In this document: positions 20,843 through 32,479 of the stretch, piece after piece
Layout of the letters: every line of letters begins with the position of its first letter
Numbering within the stretch: the stretch's first letter is position 1
From: Neurospora crassa OR74A
Lineage: Eukaryota; Ascomycota; Sordariomycetes; Sordariales; Sordariaceae
Direction of reading: 5' to 3'
DNA: 64,000 nt
Assembly (NCBI RefSeq): GCF_000182925.2
Contig: NC_026505.1
Location: 6,076,001 to 6,140,000, forward strand
Position numbers and translations under genes: made by a program
The notes under the pieces: model-generated
Told to the model about the DNA's origin: nothing
The model's input: the letters and a program-made list of their open reading frames with translations, nothing else
Database searches by the model: none

Positions 20843-23038
20843 AAAACTTGTGGTGTGCTTTTTTGGCCCCTTCTTGTTAGAGGGGGGTTCACTTTCTTGC
20901 TTTCATCCAATGGTTTCGCTTGCACGCTATGGTTCATGGGTGGTTGGTTGGTTGGATCTTGCTGTTGGTTCACACTCTTCTTGACATTTTGCTTCTCCAA
21001 ACTTGAAACCGGCTGTTGTGGCATGGATGCTAAAAGGGAACGGTGTAGACGGATGTGGACGGTTGGATTGGTATAAAGGAAAGTGGAATAGAGAAAACGA
21101 AAGGAAAATAAGCGTAAGGACTCAGGAGATAGAGCAAAGGCGACACCACGAATGCCACGGGTAAGGTCACTGAGGTGTGGTTTTTAGCTCTATAAGCGGC
21201 ACACGATTACACAAAAGGCGCATTGGGTTGTTGTTTATGTTCATGTACATAATCGTTTTGTATTGTATCCTGTTATTGGCGTCAATGGCATTCCTGACTT
21301 CCTGTTCACTTTTCCGCCTAGGTAGGTAGCTAGGCCCCAGGGAATTCAAATTCTACCTACTCGAGGTCGATACCTACCTAGAGGTAGAGGTATCCTAACA
21401 GATAGACTGCTCAAGTCCTGGAAAGGCTTGTCTTGTGGTAGGTAGGTAGTTTCCACTGCGTGTGCATTAGTTGACGCATTCCAGGGCGTCATGTCTATTG
21501 TGTCTCCTTTACACTAGTTAGTCACAGCGTCGAGACGTACCTACTCATCACACAACATAAGTAGAGGAACGGCGACACCTGGCGAAGTAATTCCATCACC
21601 AGATGGGTATGTCCCAACCTCCACATCTTTCTTAACCCTCTGATGCTATCTTATTGCCTGAATAGATACCAATCCACTAAGAGGAACCTCTTGGAACCTC
21701 TGAGACTACCTAATTGCGCACTATTACCGCTCGCTGCTGCTGATGAACACTAAATAGATGCGGCTGGGATAAAATGTTTGTCAGAGGACATGAAAATGTC
21801 GAAATAGCAAGACCCCTTTGCCAGTCACAGCGTTTTGGATGTTTATAACCACGCATATTTGATTTTCAGTCAAGGACGTTGTGACAACTATCGATACAAG
21901 CTTATGTTGTTTCCATATCTTCATTTCATCATTTTCATTGTAGGCTAAAAGGTCCTTCTCAATTCTAAAAGTCATTCTAGAGCATTCTGCCTAGTAGGTA
22001 CCTATGTACAGTCCAGTGCAGTACTGGTTTGTTTGTTAGGTACCTAGCTCGAGACCTTGTGTCAACCTTCCATCCTATGTGTTTTCATTCGTTGACTACC
22101 TCTATTTAATGCATCATCTTACTTACCTTGCTTTTGCTCGCGACCACAGTAGTGGGCAGAGTATAGTACCTATAGTAAATATGCCTACCTAGTGTACCGA
22201 GCTACCTAAGGTAACAAACAAACCAGCATCGGACGGTAGCGCCTAGGTAGGTAGCTAATGAGATGGAAGGATGTTTGGCCGTAGTAGTTTGTCGAATGAT
22301 TATTTTGATAGTACCTGTGCCGCCTCTATATGTATGCTGCGGGTAGGTCTCCTCCCGTGGTTTCCATTCTCACACTTCTCGGAGTTGTAAAATAGGTACC
22401 TATCTAAGAAATTAATCCTTAGCTTCGCCTATTATATTCTTTCCCGCAGTTCGCAGTTACAGTCCGTGCCGCGATCCGCCTTTACCGCCGCCTTGTGTCC
22501 GTCCGCTTTTTCTACATTGCATTCTTTCCCCATCGCATTCATTCTTGCCGAATGTGTGATTTGTACCCTAGAGTAGGTAGGTAATCTGTGGTATACAGTG
22601 ATCTACGCTAATTTAGTAAGTTTTCGTGCATGACTATTTTTATTTCTATGGTAGTCGACGATTGACAAAAGACCCAATCCCTCCCGCCCTACCAGTAAAT
22701 CCCTCCCTACCTGGGATTATATCCTCCCTCGAGAAATCGGCGAACCCAAGTCTCGACTTTCCCGCCGGCCCGTTGGGCGAGTCGGTGGATCGCCCGTTGC
22801 GTTAAGTGTAATTATTATAGCCGTCGTGCGTGACGTTTAATAGAATCCTTCCCTTTCTAGGTAAGATGATAGCACGTGCCTATTTCGTTGGTGGTGACAA
22901 CAGCACTAGCCACTGCTTCGCATTCTTCAGTGTAGTAGCGGGTGACAATCGTTTACTGTTGTTCGGATTGTTGAAGTTAGACGGTAGGTAGGTAGTCTTA
23001 ACCAGGGTCTGCCAGTTTTCCTTTTTGCTTTCCGTTTC

Positions 23039-23079
<41 letters not shown>

Positions 23080-24613
23080 GGAAATCCGTTTTCTTTTCCG
23101 TCTTTCAGTCCCCATACCGATGGCTAATTCTTGAAATTGCATCATACATCTCTACTCAAAACCCCCCCTGCAGATTTTGCAGAATCCTCCATTCCTTCAA
23201 ATTTCCAGAAGGATAGGGCTAGGCTGACAGTCTGACCAAGCATTCCTTCCAATTCTCCCCGTCCCCGACTTCCCGTGCGGGAGAGCGTAAGCCGCATTGC
23301 ATAATCTGCACGGGGCTTCCAGAAGGATGTGAGTGATGTGGGGAAAAGAGTAAGACAACGTCACAAGGGTCAGTGAGTCCGAGACCGAACGCTTTCGGAA
23401 TTTGAATTTTGACATGTACAACTAGCAGAGGTGACTAACAATGACTAGGAGGTGCTTGCCCAGGGCTTCTCTTACGAAAACGAACCTTATTAGCAGATTG
23501 TAAGGTATAGCGAGTGAACAAGGGATAGAAGGGGAGTGTTGCGATCATCTGTCAAATTCGTGACGCATTCCGAATTCGGCATCCAGCTTCAACCCTAACG
23601 TCCATCTTATCATTTTTTCTCCTCACATCAAACAGGAACAAATAGGTCCTACCACATGCGTGCGTGCAACATGGCCGTCATTGAAAATGGGTGGCTTTTC
23701 CATAGGGCTGACTGGTTCGACGTTTTGGGCTTACACTACATGTACATACCCCACGTGGACGCTGAGACTGATCGGCAAGTCAACTGTCAACGGGGTTACA
23801 TCGTACTCGCTCGGGAAGAATGCCATGCCTCGCCTGTTTCAGTTGTGGGACGGGGTCATTCGGCATGAGACCTTGAATAGAATATACAAAATGCGGTGCA
23901 CCGACATGGTAACGAGAAGTAGTAGTCCGGGACTGGAATTATGGAAAAGATGAGGTGCATAAAGGATTGAATGATACAACCAAGGCCTTAGAGGCATCGA
24001 CAACTGAACATGTGGGACTTGAAGATACCCTTGGAGAGGTAAAACTTCCTTTTGTGTAGAGCAAGGTATAGTGAGTGAAGGGCTGAAATTGGACGTTGAA
24101 AGGCGGATAGTAACGAGAAGAAGAAGGGTATCGCAAAGAATAGCGAACAGAATGGGAACTGAGAAACCATGACACATGTAACCAAGACCTTTTGCGCGGG
24201 AAAGAGAGAAAAAAAGAGAGAAATCTATGGCAAAGAAACAGATCATGACATCGTTCACCACTCCACCTAGCCCCTTTACCACACAACAATAAAACAACCC
24301 CCGCTCGACGGCGCTGTGAATCGTTGGGTGACCTCCCCCACTAAGATAACAATGCAAAAAACGAGAGGACCAATGATGCTAATGTTTTCAAATAAACGCC
24401 TGTATGCAGTCCGTACCGTACTCAGCCTATGGGAGATGCAGGAGAGACCCGAAAGCAACTTACCCCACCGAGCGCTGGATGTATGTGTGTGCGGTCTTTG
24501 TGCTTGGATGCCTGCAGAGTGGTGCATGGCGGCTGAGGCTCTGGTTATCTCCAAAACCCAAAAGGGACTTCATTGGAACAGAAACAGACTTCCGGTGAGA
24601 CCTCGGGCAAGGG
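20843..24613. other. Gene-poor region with TACCTAGGTA-type motifs
   Basis: About 3.8 kb without a supported gene. It holds the 3' end of the MBP1 transcript, then many copies of short motifs such as CCTAGGTAGGTAG, TACCTACCTAGAGGTA and GGTACCTA (21,318-21,450, 21,990-22,050, 22,170-22,250, 22,985). A patch around 22,680-22,860 mixes GC-rich and mildly AT-shifted sequence and may be an old repeat. Short open frames are unsupported. Confidence 0.5.
23046..23079. repeat. T(23)A(11) homopolymer junction
   Basis: Twenty-three T followed directly by eleven A, embedded in a pyrimidine-rich stretch. It forms a perfect AT hairpin or nucleosome-excluding tract. A similar but shorter T/A junction occurs at 32,068-32,089. 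Confidence 0.95.
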
Positions 24614-25918
24614 CTAATATCGTCGATCCTCGAGTGGCACATTGGGACCATAGAATCCGCCTTCGTTTCCAAGACATGCAAGGCAGACACCCCCACCATA
24701 CACTTGCGTGTGTCGTTGCCAACCGTGCCCATCGTCATTAATAACAGGGATGATTTCCCCATCAACCTCGAGTTCGTCATGGTGCCAATTGCCGACTGAC
24801 ACGCGATGTCCCATATGTCCTCCAACGAACTGATAGTCTTGGGAAACTGGTGGAGGTCGCGAGAACAGTATTGATGGTGGCAGATCGCTGGATGGATGAA
24901 ATGCTGACGAAGATGTTAAAGTAGTTCCACTCAATAAAGGAGAGCTGCTGCTGGGTATAGGTATACCAACTGGCACGCTCTTTGTGTAAGATCTTCGACG
25001 CGGTATCGCCGCCGCCTCGGCAGAAACCGAGCTGGGGATGTTAAAAGACGAGGTGTGATCGATGTAGTTCGGACTGGGCTGATAGATAAAGCTTTCGTCC
25101 AACCCTGGTGGAATTGATACCGCAGATGTGGCCTCACGGTCCTGAAAGGCAAAGGTCGTCTTGTCCAGAGTTGGCGATGACAGGGGTGGTAGAGGTGGAG
25201 GCGTTGTGAAGTGTAGTCTAGGCTCACCAACAGACACACCGTGCAATTCGTCATTTTCCCTCTGAGCAGTTGATATCCCGAACCCATCGATCTGACGGGA
25301 TTGTGTATGCAGACGTTTTTTTCCCCTCCCCTCTTCCCTACTAGTTAAACCTGGGCTGGTTGTTCCATCGGTACTGGTAAAGGTCCTGGAAGGTGGCATA
25401 TGTCCTTGAAGCTGATCGAGAGTAGAACTCGAACTTGAACTTGAGGATGACATGGGCTTCTGGCTGGTGCCACGTGATGCTGTTGCTTCAGGATCACTCC
25501 GATGGCTGTGTTGATTGTTCTGATTGCCATCCATTGTCTGTGGATGCCTAGACGGGTGCGGGACTCTGGTGTATGCACTTGAAAGTGAAAGTGACAGTTT
25601 GTGCATCGAGGTGGGCGTGGCGAGGACTAGGTTTTGACTGAACCTCTTTGGATGTGGTCCTTCCGTGAGCTCTGTCCTAACCAGCTTTACACGACCCGAT
25701 GATGCCTTGATTTCCTTGACCTCTGGTTGGCTCCCGCAATTCGCCGAACTGGATGTTGATGATCTTCGTCGGGGGTTGACACACCAAATGGTGACGATGA
25801 TCAGAGTGACAGCAATGCCCAAATATGCATGGACAGCAAAGAATCGCGGATGATGCTGATGCGCAGGACGTGGCTCCAACTGCATGCTACTACCAGCAGG
25901 GAGATTGATGGTGGGCAT
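24614..25918 (-). CDS. Single-pass membrane protein with Cys/Gly-rich C-terminal signature
   Basis: Predicted 434-residue protein; no function recognised. Residues 26-46 (FFAVHAYLGIAVTLIIVTIW) form one membrane helix, followed by a basic stop-transfer NPRRRSS. The middle is long, Ser/Pro-rich and probably disordered (for example SSSSSSSSSTLDQLQ). The last 29 residues begin VYGGGVCLACLGNEGGFYG and end EDRRY, a compact CxxC-containing tail that looks constrained compared with the rest. The N-terminus is short and lacks a cleavable signal, so the tail probably faces the cytosol. The start at 25,918 is the first ATG of the frame. The frame is open upstream to 25,984 without an ATG, so an extra 5' exon is possible. 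Confidence 0.7.
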   Translation of the reverse strand: MPTINLPAGSSMQLEPRPAHQHHPRFFAVHAYLGIAVTLIIVTIWCVNPRRRSSTSSSANCGSQPEVKEIKASSGRVKLVRTELTEGPHPKRFSQNLVLATPTSMHKLSLSLSSAYTRVPHPSRHPQTMDGNQNNQHSHRSDPEATASRGTSQKPMSSSSSSSSSTLDQLQGHMPPSRTFTSTDGTTSPGLTSREEGRGKKRLHTQSRQIDGFGISTAQRENDELHGVSVGEPRLHFTTPPPLPPLSSPTLDKTTFAFQDREATSAVSIPPGLDESFIYQPSPNYIDHTSSFNIPSSVSAEAAAIPRRRSYTKSVPVGIPIPSSSSPLLSGTTLTSSSAFHPSSDLPPSILFSRPPPVSQDYQFVGGHMGHRVSVGNWHHDELEVDGEIIPVINDDGHGWQRHTQVYGGGVCLACLGNEGGFYGPNVPLEDRRY

Positions 25919-27130
25919 GCCTACAGTGTCTGTTATTGACAGACACTTCGAAGGATTACCCGATGTAAGCGCAGCTATGCCCACTGTAGTTCAGACTCGG
26001 TGGTTGGCTAGCTGTCGCCTACCGTGAACGCGCCAGGTACATGTAAGACGTCCACTTAGCCTAGATACCGCTGTTAGCAATCCATCTTGAGCTGGCCAAA
26101 GCCGTTTCGACAACCACGTACCTATTGTTGCGCCGTCCAAGAAGAGTCGGCCACCTTTCTGACCCAGAATACCACAACCTAGGTCCTCCTATATCCAGGA
26201 TCACGGTGGATGTTTTTGTAGGGACGAGCTGGAGGAATATGAGAAAGACAGAGGCGATGACGTGTGCCAGGAGGACGAGACGGGCTTCCACTCATATCCA
26301 AAGCCCGTACTGGAGCTCAAAGGCAGGCTGGAGAAAACTTGTAACGTACAAGATACCCAAAGATGAGGACCTGAGAATTACGTTGACGGGTGAGCATGCG
26401 TCTTATAAGGTTTGGCATGTTTGTGCTCGCCTCAGCCATTTTTCAGGCGGACAGGGACTCCCATGTAAGTTTCCACCTGGGAGGAATGTCATGGAAAATG
26501 CGTGGATGTGTAACGCCAAAGGAAGACTCTCGGGAAAAAGAGTAATGTCTGAAGAGAAAACATGGGTCGGAAACGAGGGGCATCTCATCTCAGCAGGGGC
26601 TGGATCGCACTAACGAAGAAGGGTTAATCAGGCATCGGAGGATGGTCAGCATCCTCGAGGTTCCTTGGATGGGACAAGGGTCGAGGCAACGGGCGGCCAA
26701 ACTCAAACCTCCGATTTCGACCGTGACTCGGGCTTGGGCGAGTCGGTGGTTAAGGCGATGAGACGTGCATGAGCTATCTGGCGAGACGAGCAGACAGGCC
26801 GTGATATGTCGATTAGCCGGTTTTTGCAACTTTGTGGTACGCGGCAAGCAGGCGTCCTTCTGTGATGGGCGGCAAATTCTCCCAGCCCTACCAGCCCTTT
26901 GTCGCTTGCTCAAGAGACAAATTCACTGTGACATAGGTTAAGCACCTGGGCTTCATGTGAACAATCCATGCAAGGGCATCTGCAGACGGAGTAGTGTGAT
27001 TGGATCAGACCTTGCAAGGTCAAAGTCCCGCAAGATGTGGTCCATCGTCACTCCAGCTTGTCCGGCATCATGATGTCCCATGCTTCATTGGTCCTGGCTC
27101 ATTTCACCAGACCTGTGGAGTTCAGCCCTA
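25919..27130. other. Intergenic upstream of membrane protein
   Basis: Promoter side of the minus-strand membrane protein gene. It includes a short perfect hairpin at about 25,932-25,950 (TGTCTGT, five-base loop, ACAGACA). Open frames of up to 162 codons lack motifs and are not supported as genes. Confidence 0.45.
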
Positions 27131-27487
27131 CAGTCGACCCCCCTGTTCCTGCAACCTCCCCATTATGCAAAACCACTATGTGATGCAAGGGATTCTCGTG
27201 CCCGGATTATTTTACTATGTGAATACTTGCTAACTGCTAATTGCAAGCCGCCCAGCCGGCCCGCCACCATACAAACTTGCAACTACAGGGGCTCTAATAG
27301 GAGGTTTAGTCACCCTTATCACCCCTTATCAGAGCTATCATCGGCTATCAGAGCCCCACCAGAGCCCTTATTAGCCTTATACTATACCATAGTAGGGTGT
27401 GGGGCCTACCCTCCATATGCAAAATCACCTTGTAGTGCAAGCCAAAATGGCTGCCCGGATTACTTGCAGGAACAGGGGGGTTGACTG
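27131..27487. mobile_element. 357-bp MITE with TA target duplication (Tc1/mariner or pogo/Fot-like)
   Basis: The ends are 24-bp inverted repeats with one mismatch, starting CAGTCRACCCCCCTGTTCC. The unit is flanked by TA on both sides (27,129-27,130 and 27,488-27,489), the duplication made by Tc1/mariner-superfamily transposases. Inside, a 46-47-bp direct repeat lies near each end (27,164-27,209 and 27,416-27,462), opening TATGCAAAA and closing TGCCCGGATTA. The centre has TTATCAGAGC-like short repeats. There is no coding capacity, so it depends on an autonomous partner. It shows no RIP signature. Confidence 0.82.
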
Positions 27488-28635
27488 TAACGAGTATGGG
27501 TGACAGTGGAAGCGACTCGATGCCGATGCCAGACAGGGTTTGACGAGTAGGGATCGCTTGGTGTTTTGCTTGACTCGAAGACCAGTTGGCATAAACCTAA
27601 TACGGGTTCATCTGTTAGCGGGGTACTCCTGGCACGCTGGAAGAGATATCCCAAACCTTTGCAGGACTCGATGAATGGCCAGGTACGAATCCGAAAGGCA
27701 CCAATACGGTCTATTTGAATTCTGAAAGGGCTTACTCATAGTATGAAAACGCCTCGGCAAGTTGACCCGAGGTCTCGAGCCAACCATCAAACCAGCATTG
27801 GACCGTATCCAAAGAATGCGGGGGTTTCAGTAGGTTGCCGATTGTCACCGTAACAGTGCGTGTTCGGCGACAGTTTGGTGTTGATGGAACCCACCGAACA
27901 GCGGTTCAGCTGTACAGCGCCTGAACATCACTGTGTCCAGTGCACCAATCCCCTGTCTTGGTAGCCCTATGAGCCGCCACAGACGTCTACGTCTGCAGTA
28001 GCACATTTGACACGCCCATTCAGTGTTCCTAGGTAGATTGGCATTGGTTGTTGCATGTGTTGTCCCCTCATGAGACCTTGTTATCGACTGATCGATGGGT
28101 ACTTGGGCCGATTCGCCTTGCTGACTCCGAAGCGCGTGGGTCACTGGGTCGGCGGCCACACTAATGTCGGGTACAACCAGTTTGTTGGTAAGCGACAGGG
28201 CACTACAGTAGACGCCAACCGATCTTTGCATACAGTGGGTTTGATGTGGCAGGTGGAGGATGGAGTAAGACGGGAGATTCGAGTACGACAGCCAGTGATG
28301 AACTCTTGACTGTTTTTGGTCATGCAGCCCTGTGGTGCCTTGTTACCATCTGCGGTAACTGAAACGGCTCGGATGAAGTTCTGGGAGCGGACCGGGTTAT
28401 CGTTCGTACAGAATGCAAAGTATCATCTTGGACAGGCGCGTGGCGGTTGATTCGAGCGCACCTCTGCTTGGAATTGAGGTCGTGGGTTCAGCTCGGATGG
28501 TCGTGTCTAGCAGGGCTGTGAAGAGGCATCTTTGCAATCACAACAATGGATTGGAAGTTGAAGGGCCCAATGGAAAGGGGAAAGCGGACGATGTGGTTTT
28601 GGATTTGCCAAGCTTGAAGGGTTCAGTTGGGATTA
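27488..28635. other. Intergenic between MITE and large TIR element
   Basis: About 1.1 kb of normal base composition. Short frames on both strands have no recognisable domains. Nothing else seen. Confidence 0.45.
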
Positions 28636-28664
28636 CAGTAGCTTGTAATAGGAACTGTAAAAAA
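28636..28664 (+). repeat. Left terminal inverted repeat
   Basis: Twenty-nine bases from CAGTAGCTTG to a run of A. It is the inverted partner of 36,591-36,619 with a single mismatch (fifth base), and TA lies directly outside. Confidence 0.9.
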
Positions 28665-31600
28665 ACGATTCCAACCAGGTCCTGCCGCCTGCAACCACCT
28701 GCAGCCAGCCCTAACACAGCCCCACACACATTTTACCAAATTCCATAATCAAATACAAACTGTATTCGTATAATACTTCGTTCGTATTCCTTATCTTATT
28801 ATATACCAAATACAACTATCTCCGTACGCCACTAAAAATTCTAACGACAATTCCTCCCCGCATCGCCTTTATTAAAGTAACTTCTCTTAATATAGTACCC
28901 TCCTTTACTTACAATATCGATAGTACCTTACTACCCGCCCTACTACTATTATTCAAAAACAATTAATTCCGTAAAGTTATAACTATTTAGGTTGTAATAC
29001 AATTAGAGAGTAGTAAGGGTAATTAAATTCGCGCTACTATTGAAGAAACTAAGAAGAAGGTACTTAATAAATATAAACGAAAATAATTAAAAATAAATTA
29101 ATACGTTTTCTAGGGTAGAACTTTAATTCGTCTTTAGGAACCTCATATTAATCTCTATAGTACCGAAATAGTTATTATAACCCCGAACCCGATTAATATT
29201 AATAAAGTATTTGCTATAGCTTTATATTTTATTAAGAAGGGGGTTGCTAATAAAGATTATAGCCGCTACACTAAAGAGACTTCGGTAATACTAGCGGTTA
29301 AGTATATTGTACTAGGACCTAATTTATTAGGTAGTATTTATATTAATTACTATTATAGTAGTATTAACTATAAATATTTATATTATATTAGTAAGAATTT
29401 TTATTATTCTTTTTATTATTTTATATATTACTAATAATATATATAGCTATATAGGAGAAGAAGGAGAAGGAGAATAAGAAGGATATAAAGCCATTTAAAG
29501 GTTTTAAATTAGGCTAATTAGAGGATTATACTTTTAATTAAATAACTTCAATAGCAAATAGTATTAAATAAATTATTTATAACCGTACTAGAGGTAGTAA
29601 GGAGTAATTTAAAGTTTAAGGTAATTAACTACCCTATTATATCTTAATTTTTTTCTTTTTTTTTCTTTATACTTATAGAAATAATAATCAAGTTTGTTAA
29701 CACTCATTCTTATATATTCAATTCATAAATTAATTATCTAAGGTCTTTAAGTAATTCTAAAAAGATATTTATATAGTATTAATATAATTGTTAATGTTTG
29801 AATAGAAATAAATTCTTTTTAAATAGTATATAATAAAAATAATATAAATAAATAAGTACATCGCACCTATAAAAAACTCGGAGAACCAAAGAACACTAGA
29901 CTATAATATTATATTTCTAAAATATTATATATATATATTAATCTTATATTTTATTTATAAGTATTTTAGAATATTAAATATAGAATTATTATTTAATAAA
30001 TTTAAAAAGGTTATATTATATTGAAAAATAAGGTAAATATAATATTTTAAAATAAAAACATATATATATAAATATATATTTAAATTTATATTAAAGTAAA
30101 AAGAGATTTAAAAGTAAAATTATACTACTTTTTATTTTATAATATAAAAAAATAAATTCTAAAATTTGTATACATAAATATTCTTTATAACCCTCTTTAT
30201 AAAAATTATTATTCTTAAATTATATAAAATATAAAATATTATAAAAGTAATTTATTTTCAAATATAAAGAGATATAAAGAAGAGTATTACATTAAAAGAA
30301 ATATAGGATATTAAATATTAAAATATATTTATATATTTATCTTTATATAAATACTTATATATATATTTATTTCTATTTAATATAAAAAATAGAATTTTAA
30401 ATTATAATTATTTTTATAAAAGTAAAATTAAGAAGTGTAATAAGTTATAAGGGGGGGGGGGTGGTAGGGGTGGGGGGGGTAGGGTTTAGGGGTTTAGCGG
30501 GTCTCAGATTTAAAATTAGGGCCTTTCCTATAAGATGAAAAATTTTCTCCCTTCTTTTACAATCTTATTCGTACTCAAATACTATTATTTGACTCCTTCC
30601 TCTTCTTCTTTTTATTAATTAATATAATTAAATAGCCAACGATATGCCCAACCCTTTACAATATCCTATTAGTAAGTTGTACTATCGTATGATATATAAT
30701 TATTGTAATATAATATTAATATATTATAATTATTATAATGCGGAATTAATAATTATTATTAAAGATAGTTCCGATAAAGAAATAAACGTACTTTCCGTTA
30801 AGCAACCTACTTTAATTAAGAAGGAAGCGTATATTCTGCGTTCTCTATCTAAGGGTTTATAAACGTTAATTACTACTATTAAGTATAAATTATAAAATTT
30901 TTTATTCGAAGAATATTTTAATATTATTCTAAATTATTAAGTAAGTAGTATTTAGCAAACCCGCAGTAAATAAATTCTAATTACTGGTATTATTAGCGTT
31001 ATTTAGTAGTTATATAAGATTGAAAAGGTGTATTACCGTATAAAGTACGCGACCAAAGTACTACTCGCCTTTAATAATATTTATAATATTACACCGCGTA
31101 TAACTTAAATTAATTAAATATTTATTAATTATAAATATTTTATTAAATATTTTTATAATTAGAATTATATATATATAAAGAAGATTAATTAGTATAATTT
31201 TAAGATTATATATATTATAATTAATAGTTCGAGTAAGGTAAGCTTCGTTTAATAATATTTGGATTAAAATATAAATTAATAAATAGGATTCGAAGAATTT
31301 CTATAAAACCGGACTCGAACCCGAAAATCCCTTAACGATCGCTTCGCTTTAGAATAATATATAATTAAATATTAGGGGTAAAAATAAAATATTATTTATA
31401 ATTAATTTAATTTCTATAGAATATAAAGTTAATAATAAATATAAAGTACCTTCGCCGTTCCTTATAAAACGTTAAACTCTAATAGTAATAATACTTATTA
31501 AATACATAAAACTTTGAAACGCTTTACTTAAAAAGGGAAAAATAAATCTAAAAGTTACTCTGTACGTTCGTATAATAAAAATATTGACTAAAACCGTTAT

Positions 31601-32479
31601 TCAAACCCCTATACGTATTAAGGACGAAAATAATAGTTTAGTTATTATTAATAGCGTTAATAATACTACTCCTCCGAATACCTAGCCTGCCTCTCGTTCG
31701 TATTTGTACTTTATTATTAAATATAAAAATAATAATGCGGAAGAGTTTTAAAATATTATTAATTTTATTACGGATAGTAAAGGATAAAACAATAAAGATT
31801 TAATTTAATTATAATTAATCGAGGAGGAGGTTACTAATATAAATAATAAGGAGGAGGAGGAGAGTAATATAGAGGCTATTAATAATAGTACTACTTTTAT
31901 AATTAAGGGAAAGGGAACGGTGCGTTGTATAGTTAGAAAAGTTTATAAATAATTTTAAATTTAAATTCCGCTTTTATATTTTAAATTTTATTTTAGTTGT
32001 TTATAGAAAGAAAGTTTATTTTTTTACTATAATTTCCCTACTTATTATTTCGGAATTTATAAATCTATTTTTTTTTTAAAAAAAAAAAAGTTTTTTTTTC
32101 TTTTCTATATTTTTCCCTACCTTATATTCTAATAGTACTACCCTAATTTAATTTATATTTTAAACCTCTATATTCTTTTTTTAAGGAACTATTAAATATA
32201 TTTCTTTTTCTTTAATTAATAATATTTTACTAAATACTTTTTAATTTATTTATATTCTTTAACTATCTACTTCTTTTATATTAATTATAATAGAATTAAA
32301 TTTATCTTTATTATATATACTATTATAGTTACTTTCTATTGTTATTATATTATATATATCTATACTATCTTCCTTCTATATTTTTCGAATAATATTTATT
32401 ACTCCTATTAGAGAATTAATAATATATAGACGTAATTCTTTATTATTAATATTATATTCGTAGAATTTTTTACGTAAGT

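Noticed and set aside
31285-31345. tRNA-like T-arm (GGGTTCGAGTCCGG on the minus strand) in the AT-rich block
   Set aside because: Only a weak T-arm is present; no acceptor, D or anticodon arm is recognisable, and the DNA is RIP-altered. A decayed SINE cannot be excluded.
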